NCBI GenBank assembly: GCA_002238965.1
Contig: MPNJ01000013.1
Location: 34,598 to 98,597, forward strand
Direction of reading: 5' to 3'
Length of the DNA: 64,000 nt
Origin: Nitrospinae bacterium bin107
GTDB lineage: Bacteria; UBA8248
Shown here: positions 52,225 through 60,153 of the stretch, in pieces
Numbering within the stretch: the stretch's first letter is position 1
Layout: each line of letters begins with the position of its first letter
Position numbers and translations under genes: made by a program
The notes under the pieces: generated by a model
Seen by the model: the letters and a program-made list of their open reading frames with translations, nothing else
Told to the model about the DNA's origin: nothing
The model's database searches: none

Positions 52225-52556
52225 TACAGATCCCCCACGAGGATGTCCGGCGAGGCGGATACGGCGCCTTCGAGCAGGCCGCGCCCCTTGCGGGTCAGGT
52301 GCGCCTCGTAATCCGTCAGCAGGCGGCCGAAGCCGCCCGGGGTGCGCTTTTCCACCAAGCCCCGCACGGCCAGATCGTCCACGAAGGCCTCGAGCGTCTC
52401 GCGGCTCAGGGGCGCGCCGTCCTCATGATGGCCCGCCTCGCGCAGCGCGCTCCAAAGGAGAAGGCTCCCCACGCTCGATTTCTCCTGAAATGCATTCTGG
52501 TAATAAAGCGTCTTCAAAATGTCGCCGCGCAGGACGCGGGCCGCCAGTTCGTTCAC
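52224..52556 (-). CDS. Mu gp26-like winged-helix protein
   Basis: A 110-aa winged-helix-like protein starting GTG 52556 with GAGGAGG upstream. It has GSLLLWSALREAGHHEDGAPL and LTRKGRGLLEGAVS. In Mu-like phages a gene of this type precedes the small terminase. It is translationally coupled to the gp27-like gene. Confidence 0.6.
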   Translation of the reverse strand: MNELAARVLRGDILKTLYYQNAFQEKSSVGSLLLWSALREAGHHEDGAPLSRETLEAFVDDLAVRGLVEKRTPGGFGRLLTDYEAHLTRKGRGLLEGAVSASPDILVGDL

Positions 52557-52701
52557 GATAAGACACCTCCTCGATAACTTTCATTCCGGCGCGCCGGACG
52601 CCATCCGCCGTAAGCCAGGCCTCTTCCACCCACTGAAACATCTCCTCGATGACTTTCACCCTGAAATGCCAAACATCCCCCCGCGCGCGGGGATACCCGG
52701 C

Positions 52702-52752
52702 AGTATAGAAGGCGGCGCGGGTTCGGACGGCGCAGAAAATGCGGGCAAATGC
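52702..52752 (-). promoter_or_regulatory. Shared phage-regulon promoter, site C (small terminase operon)
   Basis: Gene-strand repeats GCATTTG (plus CAAATGC 52746-52752) and GCATTTT (plus AAAATGC 52736-52742) are 10 bp apart. TATACT (plus 52702-52707) lies exactly 28 bases downstream. A divergent gene starts at 52815 on the other side, so it might also be affected. Confidence 0.8.
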
Positions 52753-52814
52753 GGGGCCTTTGCATTGAGAAAAAGACTTGCGGGTTGCACAATGCCGCCC
52801 GAGGAGGACGTACG

Positions 52815-53219
52815 ATGCGCTCCAGCGCGCCGACAACCGCCGCACTCGCCATACTCGCGCTATGGTCCCTGGGACTTTCAGTCGCGCCGGCCTTCGGCCA
52901 CGGGGAGGAGGAAATCCTCCTGTTCGCCTATCTGGCGGAAGAGCGCAACCTGCTCCGGATCTCGACCGCCATCGTGGGCGGCATCATCCTGGCGATGGGC
53001 GCCTTCATCACCCAGCAGTCGCGCGCCGAGGCGAGGGAGAGCGACCGGGCCGAATTCACGGGCTTCCGGGTGATATTGCCGGGGCTGCTCGTCACCTGCC
53101 TTGGTGCCGGCGTGCTGTTCACGGCCGCCTTCATCCTGCCCGAGCAGATCAAGATCGTGCACGACCACCCCCTGGAGCACGTCGAGACGAAAACCACGAA
53201 AAAAAGAAGCGGCCCGTGA
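52815..53219 (+). CDS. Small membrane protein with signal peptide
   Basis: A 134-aa protein with an N-terminal hydrophobic signal, then two more membrane segments (LLRISTAIVGGIILAMGAF and VILPGLLVTCLGAGVLFTAAF), and a charged tail. GAGGAGG lies seven bases before ATG 52815. It is divergent from the small-terminase genes. The function is unknown; it could be a host gene or a lysis accessory. Confidence 0.6.
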   Translation: MRSSAPTTAALAILALWSLGLSVAPAFGHGEEEILLFAYLAEERNLLRISTAIVGGIILAMGAFITQQSRAEARESDRAEFTGFRVILPGLLVTCLGAGVLFTAAFILPEQIKIVHDHPLEHVETKTTKKRSGP

Positions 53220-53522
53220 GGGTCGGGCATCCCCAGTGGAATGCCCGATGAAAAAGGCCCTCGCCGGGAATTGAACATTGTCGTCATTCCGGCGAAAGCC
53301 GGAATCCAGGGAATTTGTTAATCACTTGGCAATCCTTGAAATGCCGTCGTTCCTGTTTGTAGGGGTCGCGTATACGCGACCCTGCCTTTTCGCCTTCACA
53401 ATGCGGGTCGCATAATATGCGACCCCTACACTCCCTCCGGCAAGGCGGTATCCCATCGCCGTCATGCCAGCATTGCGGGGGTTATTCAACAACCCCCCAA
53501 TCCTTCCCTGCGCAAGCGTTTC
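53220..53522. repeat. Repeat-rich spacer: dispersed repeat and two large palindromes
   Basis: A copy of the 27-bp repeat found in element 1 lies at 53282-53308. GGGTCGCGTATACGCGACCC (53363-53382) is a perfect palindrome, and a 21-bp relative with arms GGGTCGCATA/TATGCGACCC lies at 53405-53425. They are flanked by TGTAGGGG and CCCCTACA as an outer inverted pair. A right-end of the MITE-like family lies at 53481-53498. No gene is seen. Confidence 0.75.
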
Positions 53523-53948
53523 TCACTTCGCCTTTCCCGTGAGTTTCTCGACGGTGCGAAACGCGCCCAGACCCAGCATCCCCAGAGTGAGTTCGAGAAG
53601 TCCCTCCGCCGAGACGGGATAGGGCGCGAGCTCGCCGCTCAATAGCACCTGCCGCGTCCAGAGCCACGCGCCGAGCGCGTATTGGGGGATGAAATAAAAG
53701 GCGAGCGATACCCCGCAGGTCCACAGGATGAACGGCCTGCCTCCTGCGACGAACGCGCTGCGGTGGGCGGCCTCTATCTTGTTGATCTCGTTCTGGGCCT
53801 CTAAGGGCCGCATCATCAGCTTCTGCTTGATCGCCTCGGCTGCGCGCCGCTCATCGGGCGTTTCGACGAACCTGTCGATGACGTTGGCGACGCCCTCCGC
53901 CGCCGTGACGACGCCGCCGCCGATGAGTTTTTCCAAAAAGGCCATCAC
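53523..53948 (-). CDS. Phage holin (3TM family)
   Basis: A 141-aa protein with membrane segments in FILWTCGVSLAFYFIPQ and a further C-terminal hydrophobic run. The preceding amphipathic, charged helix (IDRFVETPDERRAAEAIKQ) is typical of HP1/3TM holins. It is encoded directly after the lysozyme with a 4-base overlap. It is inferred to make the membrane hole for the lysozyme. Confidence 0.75.
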   Translation of the reverse strand: MMAFLEKLIGGGVVTAAEGVANVIDRFVETPDERRAAEAIKQKLMMRPLEAQNEINKIEAAHRSAFVAGGRPFILWTCGVSLAFYFIPQYALGAWLWTRQVLLSGELAPYPVSAEGLLELTLGMLGLGAFRTVEKLTGKAK

Positions 53949-54358
53949 GCGCTCCTCATGCTATCGGCGACCCTGCCCGCCCGCGCGGGGAGGTCCCTCG
54001 CGTAAACCGAATCGAGCGCCTCCGATGCCGCGCGCGCATAATCGCCCTCGGCGAGCGCGGCCCACATCTTCCTGAACCCCAGAAGGTTCGGCACGCCCAT
54101 GTTGTAGGCCATGTTCAGGACGGCGCGCCGTGCTCCGGGCCTCAGATTCTCGTACACCTCCCCCACACGCGAGTTTTCGAGTTCGCGCCCCATCAGAGAC
54201 AGCCGATGCCGGAGGAGCAGTTCGGCTTCGGCTTCCGATATCCCGTCTTCGAGCAGCGTTCCGTAGCCGATGGTCTTCTTGCTCCTGGCGTCGAGATAGA
54301 CCACCGGCACGAAACCCTCCTCGCGCTTGATCTCCTCTACGAGTTCGTCGGTGAGCAT
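53945..54358 (-). CDS. Phage lysozyme (GH24 endolysin)
   Basis: A 137-aa T4-type lysozyme. Catalytic Glu14, Asp23 and Thr29 have T4 spacing (EEGFVPVVYLDARSKKT). Further GH24 blocks are IGYGTLL and AVLNMAYNMGVPNLLGF. It has no signal peptide, so export needs the holin. ATG 54358 has GAGGAG upstream; it belongs to the lysis operon under promoter D. Confidence 0.9.
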   Translation of the reverse strand: MLTDELVEEIKREEGFVPVVYLDARSKKTIGYGTLLEDGISEAEAELLLRHRLSLMGRELENSRVGEVYENLRPGARRAVLNMAYNMGVPNLLGFRKMWAALAEGDYARAASEALDSVYARDLPARAGRVADSMRSA

Positions 54359-54576
54359 GATTTCTCCTCATTCACAAGCGAATCCCCGGCTTTGGCCACC
54401 TGTTGCAGGACGCGCAGGAGCGCCGCCGCGCCCTTGCGCGCGCCCGAGCGTTGCGCATAAGCCTGACCCGAGGCCAAGACCCGTCCGTTCCTCGCACGAA
54501 CGCGGAAGCGATGCCGACCGGATCTGTCCCGGAAAATCTCGACGGGGCGATGCTTCGCGTTCTTTACGGCCGCCAT
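54337..54576 (-). CDS. DUF1508 (YegP-like) small protein in the lysis cassette
   Basis: A 79-aa basic protein with the DUF1508 pattern: VEIFRDRSGRHRFRVRARNGRVLASGQAY followed by a helix. Quoted in part, the block FRDRSGRHRFRVRARNGRVL is the family core. The function of DUF1508 is unknown. It overlaps its neighbours on both sides, so it is part of the lysis operon. Confidence 0.75.
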   Translation of the reverse strand: MAAVKNAKHRPVEIFRDRSGRHRFRVRARNGRVLASGQAYAQRSGARKGAAALLRVLQQVAKAGDSLVNEEKSCSPTNS

Positions 54577-54713
54577 ACATAACCCCCCAGGAAAAAGCCC
54601 AGGCTCACGAGAAATACGCCCACGGCGATGAGGCGCAGGACGGTATGTTTCTCCTTCGCCCAGCGCCACAGGAAGGCGTCCGTTCTTTTTTCGATTTCAT
54701 TTTTCTCTGACAT
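54564..54713 (-). CDS. Single-pass membrane peptide of the lysis cassette
   Basis: A 49-aa protein with one hydrophobic segment (VLRLIAVGVFLVSLGFFLGG) after a charged N-terminus. It is the first gene of the operon under promoter D and overlaps the DUF1508 gene. It may be a holin-like or antiholin peptide, but nothing specific is proven. Confidence 0.6.
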   Translation of the reverse strand: MSEKNEIEKRTDAFLWRWAKEKHTVLRLIAVGVFLVSLGFFLGGYVWRP

Positions 54714-54781
54714 GACTCTCCTCTCTTTCCGGTAGCGATATCCCGCGCGCCGCCCGTGGGCGATGCGCCTCGACGTGAGAG

Positions 54782-54832
54782 ATTCTAGGCCTTGATCCCG
54801 CCGGGCCGATGACGGAAAATGCGGGCAACTGC
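54782..54832 (-). promoter_or_regulatory. Shared phage-regulon promoter, site D (lysis operon)
   Basis: Gene-strand repeats GCAGTTG (plus CAACTGC 54826-54832) and GCATTTT (plus AAAATGC 54816-54822) are 10 bp apart. TAGAAT (plus 54782-54787) lies exactly 28 bases downstream. A weaker third repeat unit (plus GTGATGC, 54836-54842) continues the same phase. The predicted leader is about 62 bases. Confidence 0.8.
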
Positions 54833-54993
54833 GGGGTGATGCACGTTCGCCCGCACGCGACAGGAAAAGAACGCATTCCCCCGCGCCGGATGCGCCTCTC
54901 GACACCTTCATTCGAGACGCGCGAGGGGCGTTTGAACCCGTTAAGAAGACGATGCGCCAAGCAGCGCATGCCGCCAAGCACAGGAGATGAACC

Positions 54994-55482
54994 ATGAAAA
55001 AACTGACCGCCACCCTCCTCATCGCCGTATTCAGCCTGGGACTCGCCGGGTGCCGCACCGATGGAAGCATGGACAAACAGACCGGCGGAGCGATTCTCGG
55101 CGGAATCGCGGGCGGTCTGATCGGCTCGAAGGTCGGCAAGGGCCGGGGCCGCAAGGCGGCGACCTTCGCAGGCGCGGTTCTCGGCGCCCTCGTGGGCAGC
55201 TCCATCGGAGCGCAACTCGACGAGCGCGACCGCCTGCTGATGGGGCGCAACACGCAAAAAACCCTCGATCGCGGCAAGACGAACGTGGCCGGCGCATGGG
55301 TGAACCCCGACACGGGCAACCGGGGAACCATTACGCCCAAGCGCACCTACCGGGTGCAGAGGGGCTCGACCACCCGCTATTGCCGCGAGTTCCAGCAGAC
55401 CATCACCGTGGGCGGCAAGACCGAGCGCGCCTATGGCCGCGCCTGCCGGCAGCCCGACGGAAGCTGGAAAATCGTCAACTAG
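54994..55482 (+). CDS. Glycine-zipper lipoprotein
   Basis: A 162-aa lipoprotein with a lipobox (LGLAGC, Cys21) and a glycine zipper (GGAILGGIAGGLIGSKVG) followed by a basic region and a second one (GAVLGALVGSSIGAQL). A C-terminal part (CREFQQTITVGGKTERAYGRAC) resembles surface-antigen/17-kDa lipoproteins. It is probably outer-membrane anchored. It faces away from the lysis operon. Confidence 0.85.
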   Translation: MKKLTATLLIAVFSLGLAGCRTDGSMDKQTGGAILGGIAGGLIGSKVGKGRGRKAATFAGAVLGALVGSSIGAQLDERDRLLMGRNTQKTLDRGKTNVAGAWVNPDTGNRGTITPKRTYRVQRGSTTRYCREFQQTITVGGKTERAYGRACRQPDGSWKIVN

Positions 55483-55533
55483 GCCCGCGCCGCTCAAGGA
55501 ATATCATTCGGTTTCGCCGGTGAGGTGCGTCTC

Positions 55534-55932
55534 ATGAAGAAGCGGATCTACGCGAGCGTTGCGTTCATGTTCTTCGTATCCGGTTGCGCGGGTTCGGGGC
55601 CCAACCCGGTGGCGCGCTTCACGCCTGCCGATGAGAAGCGAAACTGCGCCTCGCTCAAGTCGGAAATCAAGGCCATCAAGAAGGACATCGCGAAAAAGAC
55701 GAGCGAGCGAACCGACAAGACATACAAAAACCTCACCCTGGGCGCTGCAGGCGTATTCCTGGTCGTTCCGTGGTTCTTCATGGACTTGAAGGGCAAGGAG
55801 GCGGCAGAGACCGAAGCGCTCGAACGCCGAAACGCCGCATTACGCCGGGTCGCTTTCGTCAAGGGCTGCAACGAGCCGCTTCCCATCCTCACGCATCAGA
55901 GAAAGCCCAAAACGGGAGAAAAAGCGAAATAG
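55534..55932 (+). CDS. Small hypothetical lipoprotein
   Basis: A 132-aa protein with a signal and lipobox (FFVSGCAG), then an acidic/basic helical stretch and one central hydrophobic segment (LGAAGVFLVVPWFFM). The start at 55534 has GAGGT nine bases upstream. The function is unknown; it lies 51 bases after the glycine-zipper gene. Confidence 0.75.
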   Translation: MKKRIYASVAFMFFVSGCAGSGPNPVARFTPADEKRNCASLKSEIKAIKKDIAKKTSERTDKTYKNLTLGAAGVFLVVPWFFMDLKGKEAAETEALERRNAALRRVAFVKGCNEPLPILTHQRKPKTGEKAK

Positions 55933-56015
55933 ACGCAAGCGCGGTTCGCGCCCCCCTTTCTGCTTTGCCTTACACCTTTGAAATATATTCGCCGCCGTAC
56001 TACAGGGGTCACGTC

Positions 56016-56867
56016 ATGCCCAGAAACAACTCAAATAATCTTTTCATCAAGTCAATCTTCATCGCCGCCTTGATGCTCAGTTCAGTAAGTATCCCTCGCG
56101 CGGACGCCAGAGAATGCACCTATGGCCCCTACACGGGGCGCTGCCGTGACATCGGGCTCATGCGCTCGGTCAAGCGCGACGCGGAAAAACGCGCCTCCGC
56201 GCGCTCCATCCTCTGGGTGGAGGCGGGTTATCTCTCGGCTGACGAGGCGAGCGATCTGCACCAAAAGATTGACGCCGGGGTCGAGGCCGTCGAGAAGTTT
56301 CTGGGATTCAAGTTCTCACGCGAGGCCTACGGGCAGGAGAAAATCGAGTTCTTCGTCCACAGCCGGCGCGCGCCCTCCCACACCATCACGGCCTACAGCC
56401 CGCGAAAATACATGCACCCAGTGGTGTTTCTCTTCTACGCCAAAGGAAAGAGAACGCCCTATCTCCACGAGACGGTCCATATCATCGCCTGGGACTGGAA
56501 CACGCTCTGGCTCAAGGAAGGCCTGGCCGTTCACCTGAACGACCGACTGGGCGGCTACGCCGCTTTTCCCAATTTCGGGGAATCGGTGGATGAGTTCGCG
56601 GGCCGGGTGCTCAGGCGCGAGTTCCCGCCCGCTACGAACGCGCTCGACCTTGTGGGCGAGAACGGGATTCCCCGGTTCGAGAACAGGGCCGTGCGGCGCA
56701 TGTTCTACATTCTCTCGGGCTCTTATGTGGCCTATCTCCTGCGCGAGTGGGGGGTGAAAAAGTTCATGCGCGTCTACGCCGCCAAGGACGCGGAGGCCAC
56801 GATACTAAAGGAAACGGGAAAACCCGCCTGGCAGTGGAAGGAGACGTGGCTGGGCGGGTTGAGGTAG
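56016..56867 (+). CDS. Secreted gluzincin-like metallopeptidase
   Basis: A 283-aa exported protein with a signal peptide (about 1-31) and a zinc motif HETVH followed by a glutamate in LKEGLAVHL, as in gluzincin peptidases. A cysteine-containing N-terminal stretch (CTYGPYTGRC) precedes the domain. No pro-domain is visible. Its substrate is unknown. Confidence 0.75.
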   Translation: MPRNNSNNLFIKSIFIAALMLSSVSIPRADARECTYGPYTGRCRDIGLMRSVKRDAEKRASARSILWVEAGYLSADEASDLHQKIDAGVEAVEKFLGFKFSREAYGQEKIEFFVHSRRAPSHTITAYSPRKYMHPVVFLFYAKGKRTPYLHETVHIIAWDWNTLWLKEGLAVHLNDRLGGYAAFPNFGESVDEFAGRVLRREFPPATNALDLVGENGIPRFENRAVRRMFYILSGSYVAYLLREWGVKKFMRVYAAKDAEATILKETGKPAWQWKETWLGGLR

Positions 56868-56933
56868 GTCAATCCCTACCGGGGAGGGTGGGATTGTGAG
56901 TATCGAGAGTGGAATTGCGAATTCACCAAAAGA

Positions 56934-56962
56934 AAAGCCCCCCGGATTTCCCGAGGGGCTTT
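56934..56962 (+). terminator. Rho-independent terminator
   Basis: AAAGCCCC and GGGGCTTT form a stem with a T-rich run after it, 67 bases after the metallopeptidase gene. Confidence 0.8.
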
Positions 56963-57060
56963 ATTTCATATCGGGCCTCTCTGCTAGAAGCCGGGGTCCT
57001 CGTCATGTGTGTGGAGCATCGCTTGGTCTCCTTTCAGCGGCCAGGTAATTACAAAACCAC

Positions 57061-57678
57061 CTAAGTGATTGAAGTATCCCATTTCCGAGATAGATTTTCA
57101 AGACCCTTGTATAGTCGGTTTCCCCTTCGGTTTCTCAGGTCTGCAATCCATGGCTCGAATACGTCATAATAGCGTAAGACATTTGTCTGGAACAATTCGC
57201 GGATGATGACTTCATTGACAAAGCCTTTTTCGACCAACACCGCCAAGTCTTCGAGATAATTCAAAACATTCGTTATGTTCAATTCGAGAATTTCATCATC
57301 CTTGATTTTATCTTGTATAATCCTCAGCCTCTCCTCCCTCGGCTTGGCGGCTATGGGTTTTATCAGCCCGATGACGGCTTTTTTCGAGTCGAAAAAACTT
57401 GCGGTGTTCCATTCAGAGGTAAGAGACATCGTGCGGGTCATTTGCTCGGATTCCACATTCGCATAAACGCTTTGGGCGATATAAAAGGCGCTGACAATTG
57501 CGGCTGCGGCGCCAACAGCAATGGCGATAAACGTCGCCAACTCCTTATGAGCAGGCAAGAAGAAATAGACACCTACAATCACACCGACGAAGATAAAGGC
57601 AACCACGCCAATATGAACCGTGAACCTGCGCTCGAATTTAAGATTGAAATCGAATGCCTTGGAAAATTCTCTCGCCAT
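57061..57678 (-). CDS. DUF4760-like membrane protein
   Basis: A 205-aa protein with two N-terminal membrane segments (VHIGVVAFIFVGVIVGVYFF and FIAIAVGAAAAIVSAFYIA) and a helical cytoplasmic domain (LNYLEDLAVLVEKGFVNE). It resembles DUF4760 proteins found near mobile elements and defence loci, but has no catalytic motif. Lower GC than its neighbours suggests recent transfer. Confidence 0.65.
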   Translation of the reverse strand: MAREFSKAFDFNLKFERRFTVHIGVVAFIFVGVIVGVYFFLPAHKELATFIAIAVGAAAAIVSAFYIAQSVYANVESEQMTRTMSLTSEWNTASFFDSKKAVIGLIKPIAAKPREERLRIIQDKIKDDEILELNITNVLNYLEDLAVLVEKGFVNEVIIRELFQTNVLRYYDVFEPWIADLRNRRGNRLYKGLENLSRKWDTSIT

Positions 57679-57862
57679 TTGCGAACCCTCACACGGACAC
57701 AACCATCCGCCAACAAATTCGGGTCCTCTGGCAACTCGTTTGAGTGGTTAATCGTGCGTCAACTATACCTTTTTCGTCCGAAATCTCAACCTCACCTGAT
57801 TGCTCCTGCCCAATAGCGATGGAATGGATTGTTGCTCCCTATCCATCAGCCACAACTCCACC

Positions 57863-57942
57863 TTGAGCAGTTGCAACCCCTCCCTCATCAGCCGCAATCC
57901 CTCCTTGATCAGTCGCAATCCCTCCCTGATCAGTCGGGATTG
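57863..57942. repeat. 21-bp tandem repeat, about 3.8 copies
   Basis: Units at 57863-57883, 57884-57904 and 57905-57925, plus a partial unit to 57942, share the core CAGTCGCAATCCCTCC. They lie just after the end of the gene at 57944. Confidence 0.75.
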
Positions 57943-57943
57943 A

Positions 57944-58333
57944 CTACTCCCGCATGCCGCCGAACTTCCATTCCAGATCGAGCGGGAAATCCTCCGTCAT
58001 CTTCTCGACATAGGCGAGGACATCCTCGCGGCGGAAGCGCGCGCTCTTGAAGGAGGGGTGGTTCCCGGGCTGCCGGACGCCCGCACGCGGTGGCGGGCGG
58101 CGCAGGTAGACGGGCCGGAGGCAGGGCGCGTCGCTCGCGCAGTCCTCGGCGATAATGGCGTCGAGCGTGCGGTAGCTCTTATAACCGAGCACCCTGGCGA
58201 GCATGGGCTTGGTGAGAAACGCCTCTTCCTCGAGAATGCGGCGCGGGGTTCTCGGATCGAGCGGGGCGTGTTTCGTTCGCCTCTTGCGCCGCTTGCCCGC
58301 AGTCGTCTTGTCGCGGGGCTTTCCGGGCGGCAT
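57944..58333 (-). CDS. Basic DNA-binding-like hypothetical protein
   Basis: A 129-aa protein with a strongly basic N-terminus (KRRKRRTKHAPLDPR) and a helix-turn-helix-like core (LTKPMLARVLGYKSYRTLDAII). It is coupled by ATGA overlap to the gene upstream at 58333. It may be a phage or element regulator. No promoter of the phage regulon was found upstream. Confidence 0.5.
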   Translation of the reverse strand: MPPGKPRDKTTAGKRRKRRTKHAPLDPRTPRRILEEEAFLTKPMLARVLGYKSYRTLDAIIAEDCASDAPCLRPVYLRRPPPRAGVRQPGNHPSFKSARFRREDVLAYVEKMTEDFPLDLEWKFGGMRE

Positions 58334-58578
58334 CAGACGAGCGCCTCTGTGAGCGGCGTGAGAGATACGTCGCGGCGGCGGGTTCTCCTGGCCCTGATGA
58401 GGGCGTCGGCGCGGGCGCGGGCGGATTCGACGTTCGGGAAGATGAGGCTTACGCTTCTCTCGCGTGCGAGGTCGCGGTAGACGAGAAGCGCCGCCTCTTC
58501 GGGGACGCCGAAGCCCTCGTCCACCAGATCGGCCGGCGTGCGCTCATGGGTTCCGATGAAGGAGACGGCCTCGTTCAT
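58333..58578 (-). CDS. Small hypothetical protein
   Basis: An 81-aa protein of mixed composition (FGVPEEAALLVYRDLARERSVS) without a known motif. It starts ATG 58578 and is upstream of, and overlaps, the DNA-binding-like gene. The function is unknown. Confidence 0.5.
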   Translation of the reverse strand: MNEAVSFIGTHERTPADLVDEGFGVPEEAALLVYRDLARERSVSLIFPNVESARARADALIRARRTRRRDVSLTPLTEALV

Positions 58579-58978
58579 GACGACGCCCCTCCCGGGAACA
58601 GATGTGGCGCACTGCCGATGCGGCGCAATAAAAACCCGGATGACCCGCGCGGTCTTGAAGTTGCGATGGTCTCGGAGGGGGGCGCCTCGCGGGCGGTTCG
58701 AGACGCCGCGTTCGGTGGGGAAGAAGGTGGGGTATTGCGGGACGGATCATCCGGGCGAAGCGAATTTCCGAAAATATCGATTAATAATTGTCATGAAACC
58801 GTTGACCACGCAATGATACGATTGACTCCGTTTGTCTACGATAACTGATTGTTAATAATACCATATTTCTGTTATTCCCCACCCCGATCCCCCTTGCGCT
58901 TTCGTCAAACATATGCTCTGATACCCTCCTGTTTGATGCCGTACGTATGCGATTTGATTACATATTTCAGGAGGCGGG
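58579..58978. other. Intergenic region upstream of the tandem integrases
   Basis: About 400 bases without a convincing gene. The right part (58780-58870) is AT-rich and may hold the integrase promoter. No phage-regulon promoter is seen. Confidence 0.4.
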
Positions 58979-60151
58979 ATGCCAAAGCGAAGCGAACTCA
59001 AGCTCACCAAGCGCACCGTCGACGCGCTCGAGGCCGACGGGAAGGACGTCCTCTTCTGGGACCGGGAACTGGCGGGCTTGGGTGTGCGCGTCCACACCAC
59101 GGGCCGGAAGACCTGGGTGGTGCAATCGAGGGGACCCGGGGGTCCCAAGCGCGTGACGCTCGGCCGCCACGGGGAACTGACCGTCGACGAGGCCAGGAAA
59201 CAGGCCGCCCGCCTCATCGATCGCATCAAGCGGGGCGAGGATTTCAGCGCTGCGGCGCCCGAGGCGGAACCCACCGTGGCGGGACTCGCCGAGCGCTTCA
59301 TGCGCACCCACGTGGAGCGGCATCTCAAGCCGGCCACCGCCTCGGCATACCGCACGGTGCTCGACAAATACATCCTGCCCGCCCTGGGCGGGATGGCGCT
59401 GGAAGAAGTCGGCGGGGCGGAAGCCACGGCGCTCCATCACAGGCTCAGGGACACGCCCGCCCGGGCCAACGCGGCCGTCCATCTGCTCTCGCGGATGTAC
59501 ACCCTTGCCGAGGCGTGGGAGCTGGTCCCGCCCGGGCGGAACCCCTGCCTCTCGGTGCGCCGCTACAGGACGCGCAAGAGGGAGCGGTTCCTGACGCCTG
59601 AGGAATACCGGCGCCTGGGCCGTGCGCTCAGGCAAGCGGAGGACGAGATATGGCCGCCCGCGGTCGCGGCCATCCGGCTGCTCGTCCTGACCGGGTGCCG
59701 CAGGGGCGAGATACTGAGCCTCGGGTGGGACGACGTGGACCGCACGGCGGGGGACCTGAGATTAAGGGACGCCAAGGCGGGTCCCCGGATGGTCCCCCTG
59801 ACGAGGCCCGCCCTCAGGGTATTGGACGCCATCCCCCGCTCCGGGGACAATCCCTGGGTGATCGCGGGCCAGAGGCCCGGGAAGCGCCTGACGGGCCTGC
59901 ACCACTACTGGCGGCCCATAAGGGAGCGGGCGGGGCTCTCAGACGTAAGGCTTCACGACCTCAGACATTCATTTGCGTCGAGGGCGCTGGCGCTGGGCGA
60001 AAGCCTCTACACGATCGGAAAACTGCTCGGCCACACGAGCGTGGCGACGAGCGCGCGCTACGCACACCTGATGCGAGAGGCCGAGAGGGAGGCGGCGGTA
60101 CGGGTGGGCGGGAGTATCGGGATTCACATCACCAACGGGAGGGCCGGGTGA
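58979..60151 (+). CDS. Tyrosine-type recombinase/integrase 1
   Basis: A 390-aa phage/ICE integrase with an arm-type N-terminal domain (LFWDRELAGLGVRVHTTGRK), a core-binding domain and a catalytic domain. Catalytic residues are Arg241 (TGCRRGEIL), His326 and Arg329 (LHDLRHSF), His352 (LLGHTSV) and the nucleophile Tyr361 (ARYAHL). It is intact. The start follows AGGAGG. The second integrase begins at its stop. Confidence 0.93.
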   Translation: MPKRSELKLTKRTVDALEADGKDVLFWDRELAGLGVRVHTTGRKTWVVQSRGPGGPKRVTLGRHGELTVDEARKQAARLIDRIKRGEDFSAAAPEAEPTVAGLAERFMRTHVERHLKPATASAYRTVLDKYILPALGGMALEEVGGAEATALHHRLRDTPARANAAVHLLSRMYTLAEAWELVPPGRNPCLSVRRYRTRKRERFLTPEEYRRLGRALRQAEDEIWPPAVAAIRLLVLTGCRRGEILSLGWDDVDRTAGDLRLRDAKAGPRMVPLTRPALRVLDAIPRSGDNPWVIAGQRPGKRLTGLHHYWRPIRERAGLSDVRLHDLRHSFASRALALGESLYTIGKLLGHTSVATSARYAHLMREAEREAAVRVGGSIGIHITNGRAG

Positions 60152-60153
60152 AG

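Noticed and set aside
52423..52659. 78-codon frame between promoter C and the gp26-like gene
   Set aside because: It overlaps the gp26-like gene by over 130 bases in another frame, and its start has no usable ribosome-binding site.
16366..54713. Tape-measure or tail-fibre gene
   Set aside because: No long coiled-coil or fibre gene is found in the phage-like blocks within this window.
58600..58760. Fifth copy of the phage-regulon promoter upstream of 58578
   Set aside because: Only loose ATGCGG-like strings occur; the 10-bp and 28-bp spacing with TAnAnT is not met.
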